DNA of 51,245 nt, from positions 1-51,245 of the forward strand of contig CALBMX010000003.1 of NCBI GenBank assembly GCA_937896235.1. The letters are read 5' to 3'. A program made the position numbers and the translations under genes. Of the stretch, positions 34,762 through 42,945 are shown piece after piece. Origin of the DNA: an uncultured bacterium. Its GTDB lineage: Bacteria > Planctomycetota > UBA1135 > GCA-002686595. Positions within the stretch are counted from its first letter, which is position 1; each line of letters opens with the position of its first letter. The notes under the pieces were generated by a model. The model saw only the letters and a list, made by a program, of their open reading frames with translations, had not been told where the DNA came from and did no database searches.

Positions 34762-36615
34762 ATGTTCAGAATCAAAACCTCGGGCCAACTGGGCCGCTCT
34801 CTTCGCTTTTGCGGGGCACTTCTTGCTGTCGCTCTCCCCTTGGGGATTCCCGTCGCCGCCCAGGGCGAGGACGTCGGTGCAGTCACCTATGATCCAAGTG
34901 GTGGCGTCGCGCTGGAGTGGGTTGCGGAAGATGTACTGGCGATCGCTTCGGATGGAGTTTTGAGAGTCTTTGATCTTAGTGGTGACTCGGCCAAGTTGCT
35001 GCCTTCTCCGGCGCTGCCCATGCGGCCTATCTTGGATCGTGTTGGCGACCGACTGGCAGGCGTGACACGTGCCGGCGAGATCGTTCAGTGGCGTATTGGG
35101 ACGTGGGAAGAGCTCAACCGACAACCTGGTTTTGGAGCCGCAAAGCCCGGTGATCTGATTGCCCTCACCCCAGACCAAGATGTCGTCCTCGTTGGCGACG
35201 GGAAGTCGATGTTGGCCGCGCTAAGCGTGGCGGATCTCCTTCCTCGTCCGCTCAGCTATCCCGGCCCGAAAGGGATCGAAGAGCTAGGGTTCGGTCCAGA
35301 TGGAATGTTGCACGTGCTGCCAACCGGATGGGTATGGGATCCGGGAGCCGGCTCTTGGAGGCCCGGCGTGCAGACGACGTATCATAAGGGTGATGGTCGC
35401 AATCAGCTGGCGTGGGATCCCATTCGTAATCGGACGGCAATGTTTCGATTCGAGCGTTCCCTGGGGCTGACGTTGACCGGAGCTGAGGCGACGCTCGCCG
35501 TAGATCTGGGCTATCGAGAGGCTATGGATATGGTTTTGGATCTGGCGGGTTCGAGAGCCGTCGTGAGCTTCCCCGGGGCCGAAGGCGAGCTGGGTTACGG
35601 CCCCCAGGAGTTCACTGGTGAGTCCAGCCTGGGAACCCTAGAAAGTTACGACGCAAAGACTGGCGAGCTTCTCGCCATGCTGCCCAGTAAGGGCCTTGCG
35701 TTGAGCCCTCAGGAGAGTCCCGAGTACCACACGATGGGCTTGGGTATGCGGTTGGCGAGCCTGGAGGGCGGCGGTCTTGCGACGATCGATTTTGTGGAGG
35801 ATCACGGGCAACCCTCGATCTATTTACGCCTCCGCGGAGCCGACCTCATCGCGGTCGCCGAGGTGAAGTTAGAGGGTGCAACCTGGCCCGTCTTCTTGGC
35901 GTCGGGAGGCGACAGGATTGCGGTCTGCTACCCCGAGAAGCGGATCGATGTTTTCGAACTTGAAAACGGGTATTACCCCAAGCCGGATGCTGAGACAGGC
36001 CTAGTGGGGCCGGGCGTCTCGATCGAGATCAGCCCTTTGGCGGTGCTGCCGTCGGAGGGGGAGGCCGCGCCTCGCTCTCTTTTTGCTCTGCGAAGTGACG
36101 GCGGGCTCTTGGCGATGACTGGGCCCGATGGGAACGTGTCCTTTGCGGATCCGCGCTCGGGCTGGCCGAACGAGGTCGTGAGCGTGCGGCTTCCCAAGGA
36201 TCACGGGGTTCCCCTGTCGACGAGATTTAGCGGGCCGCAAGCTAGGGCGGATGGCACGAGTGCCGAAGGCGAATACGTTGTTACGGCGCAACTTGCGAGT
36301 GGAGTCTTAGTGGAGTGGACTTTGAACGCCGACCTGGTGAAGTGGAGTGAACCGGTACAGGTGAGTGCACGTGCGCGCGTTAGTCACGATGGAGCGATTC
36401 GCGCGGACTTGCGGCACGGAATGGCGGGGAACGTGGAGAGCCGCGGTGAAGACGGTGAGCTGCTGTGGCGTGTGCCCTTGGGGTGTGAGAGTGCGCAGGC
36501 CATTGCGATTTCTCCTAGTGGAGGCGTAGCCGTGGCGACGGGGGGCAAGCTGATGTACGTGCGCGCCTCTATGGTTGCTGCCAAGCCCGAAGTTGGCGAC
36601 GAGGGTGACCAATAG
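34762..36615 (+). CDS. Exported beta-propeller-like protein of unknown function
   Basis: A 617-residue protein with a signal peptide (hydrophobic core FCGALLAVALPLGIPVAA). The mature part is made of repeated beta-strand blocks with Asp-Gly turns (LAIASDGVLRVFDLSGD; GVALEWVAEDV; LLAMTGPDGNVSFADP; GGVAVATGGKLMYV), typical of WD40/YVTN-type propellers, but no strict WD repeats. No catalytic motif is visible. It is followed by the sulfatase gene on the same strand, 164 bp away, with a GC-rich repeat between them. The function is unknown. Confidence 0.75.
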   Translation: MFRIKTSGQLGRSLRFCGALLAVALPLGIPVAAQGEDVGAVTYDPSGGVALEWVAEDVLAIASDGVLRVFDLSGDSAKLLPSPALPMRPILDRVGDRLAGVTRAGEIVQWRIGTWEELNRQPGFGAAKPGDLIALTPDQDVVLVGDGKSMLAALSVADLLPRPLSYPGPKGIEELGFGPDGMLHVLPTGWVWDPGAGSWRPGVQTTYHKGDGRNQLAWDPIRNRTAMFRFERSLGLTLTGAEATLAVDLGYREAMDMVLDLAGSRAVVSFPGAEGELGYGPQEFTGESSLGTLESYDAKTGELLAMLPSKGLALSPQESPEYHTMGLGMRLASLEGGGLATIDFVEDHGQPSIYLRLRGADLIAVAEVKLEGATWPVFLASGGDRIAVCYPEKRIDVFELENGYYPKPDAETGLVGPGVSIEISPLAVLPSEGEAAPRSLFALRSDGGLLAMTGPDGNVSFADPRSGWPNEVVSVRLPKDHGVPLSTRFSGPQARADGTSAEGEYVVTAQLASGVLVEWTLNADLVKWSEPVQVSARARVSHDGAIRADLRHGMAGNVESRGEDGELLWRVPLGCESAQAIAISPSGGVAVATGGKLMYVRASMVAAKPEVGDEGDQ

Positions 36616-36678
36616 TCGGGCGCCCTCAGCTTGGATTCGTGAGTCTTATGCAAGCGCGTGAAGTAAGTGCGAGGGAGG

Positions 36679-36741
36679 GTGAAACCACCGCTCCTCCCGT
36701 AAGTCTTAGCCGTGCGGGTGGGGGGTGGGGTGGGCCCCCGC
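36679..36741 (+). repeat. GC-rich dispersed repeat, copy A
   Basis: Runs from GTGAAACCAC to GGGCCCCCGC. It is about 90% identical to copy B at 38665-38728, in the same orientation. The two copies bracket the sulfatase gene. A preceding CTTGGATTCGTG at 36630-36641 also matches sequence before copy B, so the unit is longer than the core. It creates a false N-terminal extension of the sulfatase frame. Confidence 0.8.
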
Positions 36742-36779
36742 AGACAAAGAGCGGGACCACGAGACACGTCAAGCTGCGC

Positions 36780-38597
36780 ATGACTGCGGTGGCTCTTTTG
36801 CTCGCAATGGCAGCATGCGGAGCTCCCGAACGGCCAGTCTCTGTCTTGCTGATCACTCTCGACACCACTCGCGCCGACCGGATTGGTTGTTACGGATACC
36901 CCGATGCGGGAACCCCCACCATAGACGCGCTCGCCGCGCGTGGCGCTGTGTTCGGCCGCGCCTTGGCTCCGGTGCCAATCACCCTGCCGTCGCACACCAG
37001 CTTGATGACGGGTAGCTATCCGCCTTACCACGGGGTGCGCGATAATGGCCTCTATACCGTGGCGCCGGAACTGCTCACCCTCGCGGAGTCCTTCGCCGCA
37101 TCGGGACGCCGCACCGCAGCATTTGTGAGTGCATTCCCGCTGGACTCGGCGTTCGGACTGGATGCCGGCTTTGAGGTGTTTGATGACAAGTTTAGCTTGG
37201 ACGAGGCCGGCCGATCGGGCCTCTTGATGGAGCGCACAGGGGCAAAAACAGCAGCGAATGCAGCGCTCTGGCTTAGTCACCTCGACGAAGGGGAGAGCTT
37301 CTTCTCTTGGGTTCATTTGTTCGACCCGCACTATCCCTACGAGGCTCCGGAAGACTTTCAAGCTAGGTTCCCAAACGATCCTTATCAGGCAGAGATCTCC
37401 GCCGCTGACGCATCGATCGCCGCGCTCTTGCGAAGCCTAGGAGAGAGCGGACGGCTCAGTGACACCGTCGTCGTGGTGACCGCAGATCACGGAGAGGGCC
37501 TCGGCGAGCACGGGGAAGAGACCCACGCTCTGCTACTCTACGATTCGACTTTACGAGTCCCGCTGGTGATTGCGGGCCCGGGAGTCCCCGCCGTCCGCGC
37601 CCCGATTCCAAGTGGCGTGAGCCTGATTGACATCGCACCAACAATTGCAAATTTAGCGGGCCTACCCGAGAAGTTTGAGGGTCACGGAGCACGTAACCTG
37701 GCTCCCCTCTTCTCCTTGGATTCCGCGCAGAATCTCGCGTTAGAGACCTCTCGCGAGCTCTATTTCGAAAGCGTCTATCCTCGTGACCACAACGGCTGGA
37801 GCGACCTTGTAGGGATCGAGGTGGACGGGTGGAAGTACGTTGAAGCGCCGCGCGCACTCGACGCGAGCGATCACGCGATAGGGCGCGAGCTCTACGAAAT
37901 GAGTGGTGATCCCGCGGAAGAAAAGAACCTTGCGGAGAGCTCTACCAAGCGGGCGCAGGCGCTCGCCGCTCGCCTTCGAGTGCTGCAGGGCGAGCTGCTA
38001 CCGAAGCACTCTTTTGATGCTGTGCGCGAGTTGGCTGGCGAGGACTCCGCGAACCTGGAGGCGCTTGGCTATACCGACTCCGTCGCGCCGAGCCAGACCT
38101 CGGATGTTTCAACTGCCCGCGATCCACGTCAAGTGGTCGAAGCCGTAACCGCAATGGAAGAGATGCGTGCGAGCTTGGCGAATCGGCGATTTGACGATGC
38201 GAAGGCCTCTCAGGAAAAGGTCGCACGGGCCGACCCAGCCGGCGTCTCGGACTTTGAGAGCATCGGAATGCTAGCCCAAGCCCTCGGATCACCTGGCGGC
38301 CCTGGGGGGCGCGCTGATCTGGAGCGCGCGCTAGCGGCCTACAGAAAGGCCTCGGAATTGTTGCCGACCCGGCGCGGATTACTTCAGCGGCAAGCTGAGG
38401 TGTTGCTCCTGATGGGGGAATACAAAGAGGGCCTCATCACATGTCGGAGGGCCTTGGCTTTGGCTCCTGCCTCGACCAAGTTACTGGCGATTGAGGCGAA
38501 CCTGAAGCGGCGCCTAGAAGAGCTCCTTCGGGGGCATGAGATCCGGGGAGAGCACCAATCAGCAGAGTCGATCCGGGCCGTTCTTTTGGCCCAGTAG
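36780..38597 (+). CDS. Sulfatase-superfamily lipoprotein with C-terminal TPR-like region
   Basis: Envelope hydrolase of the alkaline-phosphatase superfamily, 605 residues from the ATG at 36780 with a lipoprotein signal (LLAMAACGAP). The catalytic domain has the metal-binding LDTTRADRIGCYGYP, IDALAARGAVFGRA, and VVTADHGEGLGEHGEE. At the nucleophile position the motif reads TLPSHTSLMTG, so Thr stands where FGly-type sulfatases have Cys or Ser; it may be a phosphatase or phosphodiesterase instead. The C-terminal ~170 residues are helical with TPR-like pairs (ASELLPTRRGLLQRQAEVL; EGLITCRRALALAPASTKL). An upstream frame start at 36639 reads into a repeat and is rejected. Confidence 0.88.
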   Translation: MTAVALLLAMAACGAPERPVSVLLITLDTTRADRIGCYGYPDAGTPTIDALAARGAVFGRALAPVPITLPSHTSLMTGSYPPYHGVRDNGLYTVAPELLTLAESFAASGRRTAAFVSAFPLDSAFGLDAGFEVFDDKFSLDEAGRSGLLMERTGAKTAANAALWLSHLDEGESFFSWVHLFDPHYPYEAPEDFQARFPNDPYQAEISAADASIAALLRSLGESGRLSDTVVVVTADHGEGLGEHGEETHALLLYDSTLRVPLVIAGPGVPAVRAPIPSGVSLIDIAPTIANLAGLPEKFEGHGARNLAPLFSLDSAQNLALETSRELYFESVYPRDHNGWSDLVGIEVDGWKYVEAPRALDASDHAIGRELYEMSGDPAEEKNLAESSTKRAQALAARLRVLQGELLPKHSFDAVRELAGEDSANLEALGYTDSVAPSQTSDVSTARDPRQVVEAVTAMEEMRASLANRRFDDAKASQEKVARADPAGVSDFESIGMLAQALGSPGGPGGRADLERALAAYRKASELLPTRRGLLQRQAEVLLLMGEYKEGLITCRRALALAPASTKLLAIEANLKRRLEELLRGHEIRGEHQSAESIRAVLLAQ

Positions 38598-38634
38598 GAG
38601 GCGGGCTTGCGGGTCCGTATGGAGCGCCACCATC

Positions 38635-38753
38635 TTGGGATTCGTGCAAGACCTCTGAAAAGGAGTGAAACCACTCCTCCTCCCCTAAGTCCTAGTCGTG
38701 CGGGTGGGGGGGTGGGGTGGGCCCCCGCGATGCGGAGGGCCCACGGAATCCAA
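38635..38753 (+). repeat. GC-rich dispersed repeat, copy B, with near-inverted ends
   Basis: The core (38665-38728) matches copy A at 36679-36741 with few mismatches and one extra G. The outer ends TTGGGATTCGTG (38635-38646) and CACGGAATCCAA (38742-38753) are almost perfect inverted repeats. That gives a compact ~119-bp element between the convergent sulfatase and M14 peptidase genes. It has no coding capacity and could be a miniature mobile or REP-type element. Confidence 0.7.
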
Positions 38754-38760
38754 CCGGGCT

Positions 38761-41646
38761 TTAGAGGTCGATGGTTTGGTCGGCTCCAGCCCCCGGGCCC
38801 AACACGATCGCGTTGGCGAGCATGCGGGCCGTCCCTTTGAAGAAGCCACGGAATGAGGGTGGAGTCGCAAACAGAATCACTTGACCCGATCCCAAGCCCT
38901 CGACCACTGCCCACGCCGAGTCGGCGACGCGTTCGCGTGCCTCGGGCCACAGCAAGCCTCCAAGGCGAAGGTCTTCCGCAGGGGCCATGCGAACGACGGC
39001 CCCCGTCTTCGATAAGAAGACCGAGGAGCCGGAGAAGTAGATTGGCATCTCGTTACTCCGCGCGCCCGAGGCTAGCCAATGAGTTGTGTCGACCTCGCCT
39101 CGCAGTAGGACTCCCGAGGGTGAAAAACGACGCATCCACTGATCCGAAGTCTCAGCGTCCGGGGCGTCGTCGAGGAAGCTAACCACTTTCGTCTGCTCCG
39201 AGTCTTTGGCGTCCTCATCTGGCGTTCTTTGCACGTCAAACAAAGCCGCTTCGTCCACTTCGATGGTGCGGGCTCCGCGCTCCCTCTGGAGACTCCACTC
39301 GTACTCATTCAAGCTGTCGAGTACCGTTCTGCGCAACTTCACGTCGGTCAACTCCGTCCCTGTGAGCCTTGCAGCGGAAGACCCCATCGCTATCAACGTT
39401 CCTCCTGCGGCGACCCACTCTCGGAGTGCTCCCTCGTTTTCGACAGCCGCGCCACCGGCGCCCGGAGGTAGGATCAAGACGTTGAATCGACGGAGGTCGT
39501 AGCGACCCAGGCTGGATGCCTCGACTAGTGAAAAGGGCATCCGGAGCTCCTCGTCGACTAGCCTCCAGATGTGGCCGAAGTCGGATGAGCTCACTCCGGA
39601 CCCCGTCACGAGCGCGACTTTTGGTCTTGTGAGCTGTGTGAAGTGCCCACCACCGAGGTCGGGACCCTCGTCCGGTGAGCGTAGCGTGGTTAACTTAAAG
39701 ACCACCCCCAAAGATGCCGAGGCCGCCTTCGCAATGCGGTCCTCAAGTTTCAGGTGGGCGAACTCGGGCGCCTCGTTTTCATGACGCCGTAGAATAAAGC
39801 TGCCCGCAGGGAAGGTGCGCCCCGTTGCGGTGAAGGGCTTATCGGAGACATGCAGGACAAGGCCTGACTCTAGTGCTGATGCTGCGAATCGAATCGCGGA
39901 GTCGTCGCTGCCATCGATTGCCCAGGCGACTGCCCGAGAACCGAAGCTGTCCGATAGAGCGCCGCTCACCGGAAGGTTGTTCTCCCCAAGCAATACGGGC
40001 GAGGTTGACACTTTGGACTCGTCAAACCAGAGGCAGTCTAGATCCCAGGCTCGGCCCAAGCTCCACGCGGTCATGTCGTACATCTTGGAGCCCTCGCCCG
40101 TCTCTAGTGAGCGGCGCTCTTCGACCAACATCTCGTGACTCATGCGCGGATCGAAGCTGAGGAAGGCTCGAACGAGAGGCGCCTGGGGCTGCCGAACCCT
40201 AATGAGAAGTGTGCCCACGGGAAGGACTTGCCTCTCAAGCTGGCGACCCATTGAGGTGACCACCTCGGTCGCGTCCATCTCTTCTAGGGTCCGCTCGATC
40301 TCAATCCCTTGGGCCAAGAGGCGCTCGACCAAGTCCGTTGTCCTCGTGATATTCCCTGTGGGCAAGATGGCAAAGACTCGATTGGCATCGGGCTGGTCGG
40401 TGGAGATATTAGAGCGCCGCGCCTCTAAAAAACGCCTCAGCAGTGTGTCCTTGTTCTCTAGCAGGGTCGCCAAGTTGGCCATCGTACTTTTGACATGGCC
40501 ATGGACGGACTCCCGATAGCTAACCACCTCACCCGATGCACGCCGGAGAGGTTGACCATCTGTAGAACCCTGCTCATAGAGCATGCCAATCGCGCCATTC
40601 AGAGACCCCCAAGAGTCCGAATAGGCAGGATAAAAAGCATCGGCCCACTCCCGCGAATAGTAACCCCAACCCTCTTCGTCAAATGCCCTGGCGTTGCTAT
40701 CTGCAAAGGTGCTCTGCCAGTCGAAAAGTCCCTCGGGGAGGTTCGTGTTGTGAGGACGACTCTGGGGGTAAAAGAGGTAGGTGTCCAACCCACTCATCTC
40801 GTGCGCATCGATGAAGAGTTGAGGCGGGAACTCCCTAACTGCGCGCCAACGGCCGCGTGTCTCTGGTGCTATTCCACTCATCCAATCGCGATTCATGTCG
40901 AAGAGATAGTGGTTGCCACGGCCACCCGGCCAGGATCCACGATGCATGCTCGCATAGTCCAAGTTCGCGACGTAACCAAAGGTTTGTTCGATGCGGCTGA
41001 CAATACGATCACGGCCATCGGGATTCATTGCGGGGTCGATGACAACAAGCACGTCCTCCAGCAGAGCGTGCACATCAGGGTCCTCTGAGGCGAGCAGGTG
41101 ATACCCGACAGCCAACGCGGCATCAGCGCCAGAGAGCTCGTCACCGTGCACGCTGTAACCGGCCCACGCGACGGCTGGGAGTGTAGAGAGCAGGTGCTCG
41201 GCCTCTGCCTTGTCCAGCCCGCGAGGGTCGCTAAGTTTGGCGAGGCCCACCCGAATTTCGTCGAGCCGTTTGATGTTGGCCTCGCTAGAAATTACCGCAC
41301 GCACAAGACGGCGGCCTTCATAGGTCGTGCCATAAGTCGCAAGGTCGAGTCGCTTGGACTCGGTGGCCCAAGTGTCAAAGCAGGACAGGATCTCCGAGTG
41401 TCGCGCTAGGCGGCTTCCGACCTGCTGACCAAGGATCTTATCCGGTGTGGAGATGTCATCGCGATAGACCGCGTCGGGAAAGAACTCCCTCTCGTAGCTA
41501 TGGGTTTCATCATCTCCAAAGCGGATCGGCCTGAAGTCGTCCGCATGAAGAGTTACCGGGGCGACGGAGCCTTGAGGTGCCCTTGGGGGCGCGACACAGC
41601 TGGGTGCGATGAGGAGGGGGAGCAAGACGGGGAGGATGGAAATCAT
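38761..41646 (-). CDS. M14-family zinc carboxypeptidase-like lipoprotein
   Basis: A 961-residue exported protein, starting at the ATG at 41646 with a lipobox (LLIAPSC). The M14 zinc ligands are visible: SVHGDE (H167, E170) and the later AHEMSG (H282), with the family's MNPDGRDR between them. The domain is followed by an unusually long C-terminal region of about 650 residues. Part of it (PRKVALVTGSG; RFNVLILPPGAGG; WVAAGGTLIAMG) looks like the class I glutamine-amidotransferase-like fold of large M14 proteins. The in-frame start at 41712 would add residues unlike a signal peptide. Probably digests peptides at the cell surface or in the periplasm. Confidence 0.88.
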   Translation of the reverse strand: MISILPVLLPLLIAPSCVAPPRAPQGSVAPVTLHADDFRPIRFGDDETHSYEREFFPDAVYRDDISTPDKILGQQVGSRLARHSEILSCFDTWATESKRLDLATYGTTYEGRRLVRAVISSEANIKRLDEIRVGLAKLSDPRGLDKAEAEHLLSTLPAVAWAGYSVHGDELSGADAALAVGYHLLASEDPDVHALLEDVLVVIDPAMNPDGRDRIVSRIEQTFGYVANLDYASMHRGSWPGGRGNHYLFDMNRDWMSGIAPETRGRWRAVREFPPQLFIDAHEMSGLDTYLFYPQSRPHNTNLPEGLFDWQSTFADSNARAFDEEGWGYYSREWADAFYPAYSDSWGSLNGAIGMLYEQGSTDGQPLRRASGEVVSYRESVHGHVKSTMANLATLLENKDTLLRRFLEARRSNISTDQPDANRVFAILPTGNITRTTDLVERLLAQGIEIERTLEEMDATEVVTSMGRQLERQVLPVGTLLIRVRQPQAPLVRAFLSFDPRMSHEMLVEERRSLETGEGSKMYDMTAWSLGRAWDLDCLWFDESKVSTSPVLLGENNLPVSGALSDSFGSRAVAWAIDGSDDSAIRFAASALESGLVLHVSDKPFTATGRTFPAGSFILRRHENEAPEFAHLKLEDRIAKAASASLGVVFKLTTLRSPDEGPDLGGGHFTQLTRPKVALVTGSGVSSSDFGHIWRLVDEELRMPFSLVEASSLGRYDLRRFNVLILPPGAGGAAVENEGALREWVAAGGTLIAMGSSAARLTGTELTDVKLRRTVLDSLNEYEWSLQRERGARTIEVDEAALFDVQRTPDEDAKDSEQTKVVSFLDDAPDAETSDQWMRRFSPSGVLLRGEVDTTHWLASGARSNEMPIYFSGSSVFLSKTGAVVRMAPAEDLRLGGLLWPEARERVADSAWAVVEGLGSGQVILFATPPSFRGFFKGTARMLANAIVLGPGAGADQTIDL

Positions 41647-41766
41647 GACGCGCAGGATCCTGGGGTCGCGGGTGGCTTGAGGTGTTGCGTAGGCGTATAG
41701 CCAGAGCATCACCCCTACGATGCGTTCTTACGACAAAGTGTGCAACGGGGGGCTTCCCGATTCGTT

Positions 41767-42939
41767 CTAGTCGAGGGAGGGCCGAGGCGCGCGAGGACTC
41801 GATGTGCGGTTCGGATGGGCGTTAGCTGCGGCCTCGAAAATGGCATCGAAGCGGGGTGCGAGCTCACTCCAAGTAAACTGGCGCACAAACTCCGCGAGGG
41901 CGTATACGCGGCCTGACAGGCCAGCTCCGCGCATCAACTCCACCACGGAACAGATCGAATCGGCGGCGGCTAAAACACCGTCGTCGTCCCCTACTCGCGG
42001 ATACAGAAACGGGGGCCCCCGAAGCGCCTCGGGCAGCAGTTCGGGATAAGCAAGATCGTCCGGAAGTACAGGGAGTAGCCCGCAACGAATCCCCTCAAGT
42101 GTCGCGAGCCCGAAAAACTCGTGCCGCGCAGTTGAGAGTAAGATGTGTCCGCGCAGCAGCTGCTTTGCGTAGGCGGCCTTAGTCTCCGCGAAACCCGAGT
42201 AGAGAATTTGCGAGGCGAAGCGGTCTTCGATTTCGGCCAAGGCCGGAGGCGTGCTCCGAAAACGCTCCCCCAGCAAGACCAGCTGAAAGGGCACCCCCCG
42301 CCGCTTCAGTTCACCTAGGATCGCGGCGAACGCAGCCGGACTCTTATCGTACTCCCAGCGGTGGTTCCAGACCAGGATTGGCGCTTCGCCGGGGCTCAGC
42401 GCACGAGGCGCGGCGTCGGGAAGATTGGTCCCCAGCCCAAGAACAGAAGAGCGCGCGACGAGCTGATCGTGCCAAACGGACAAGTCCATATCGGGCGCCC
42501 GTGCTAGCAGCTGTTTCGCAGCGCCAAGAAAATGATCTCGGTGATACGCCGAGTTGAAGAGGGAGTGGTCCGCGCAAAGCACGGAGTGCATGTTGGTCAT
42601 CCCGTGGTGAACATCTCTCCGCTCACCTTCCTGGATTGGATAGGTCAGCTGACTCTCGTGGAAGTAAGAGACTGTTGGGATCGACCTCAGGTCTGGTGGA
42701 AGCAGCGCGCGCAGCTCGGCGAGATTCACGAAATCGGAGACGAAAAGAACGTCGGGACGCTGTTGGGTGACATGGTGCACCATGCCAAGTGCGGAGGTCC
42801 GCATGCGCCACTTCCAAAAGCGGGCAGGCAAGAGCTCCAAGTGGAACTGGTGCCGGCTCGCGCCGCAGAGCTCATTTAGAAACGAAACGTGTGAAGATGC
42901 TCCATACGGTTCAAGGGCCAGGATTCGAAGCCTTCTCAA
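41767..42939 (-). CDS. Queuosine-tRNA mannosyltransferase-like glycosyltransferase (DUF3524)
   Basis: A 390-residue GT-B-fold enzyme. The N-terminal domain has LALEPYGASSHVSFLNEL, YFHESQLTYP and the MTNMHSVLCADHSLFNSAYHR stretch, which I recognise as the DUF3524 pattern of the tRNA-queuosine mannosyltransferase family. The C-terminal GT4-type domain has ILVWNHRWEYDKSP and STARHEFFGLATLEGIRCG. Predicted role: add mannose to queuosine at position 34 of tRNA-Asp. The start is a TTG at 42939 because a TAG lies three codons upstream in frame. It follows an SDR gene with a 6-bp gap, so the two are one transcript. Confidence 0.85.
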   Translation of the reverse strand: MRRLRILALEPYGASSHVSFLNELCGASRHQFHLELLPARFWKWRMRTSALGMVHHVTQQRPDVLFVSDFVNLAELRALLPPDLRSIPTVSYFHESQLTYPIQEGERRDVHHGMTNMHSVLCADHSLFNSAYHRDHFLGAAKQLLARAPDMDLSVWHDQLVARSSVLGLGTNLPDAAPRALSPGEAPILVWNHRWEYDKSPAAFAAILGELKRRGVPFQLVLLGERFRSTPPALAEIEDRFASQILYSGFAETKAAYAKQLLRGHILLSTARHEFFGLATLEGIRCGLLPVLPDDLAYPELLPEALRGPPFLYPRVGDDDGVLAAADSICSVVELMRGAGLSGRVYALAEFVRQFTWSELAPRFDAIFEAAANAHPNRTSSPRAPRPSLD

Positions 42940-42945
42940 ATCGCG

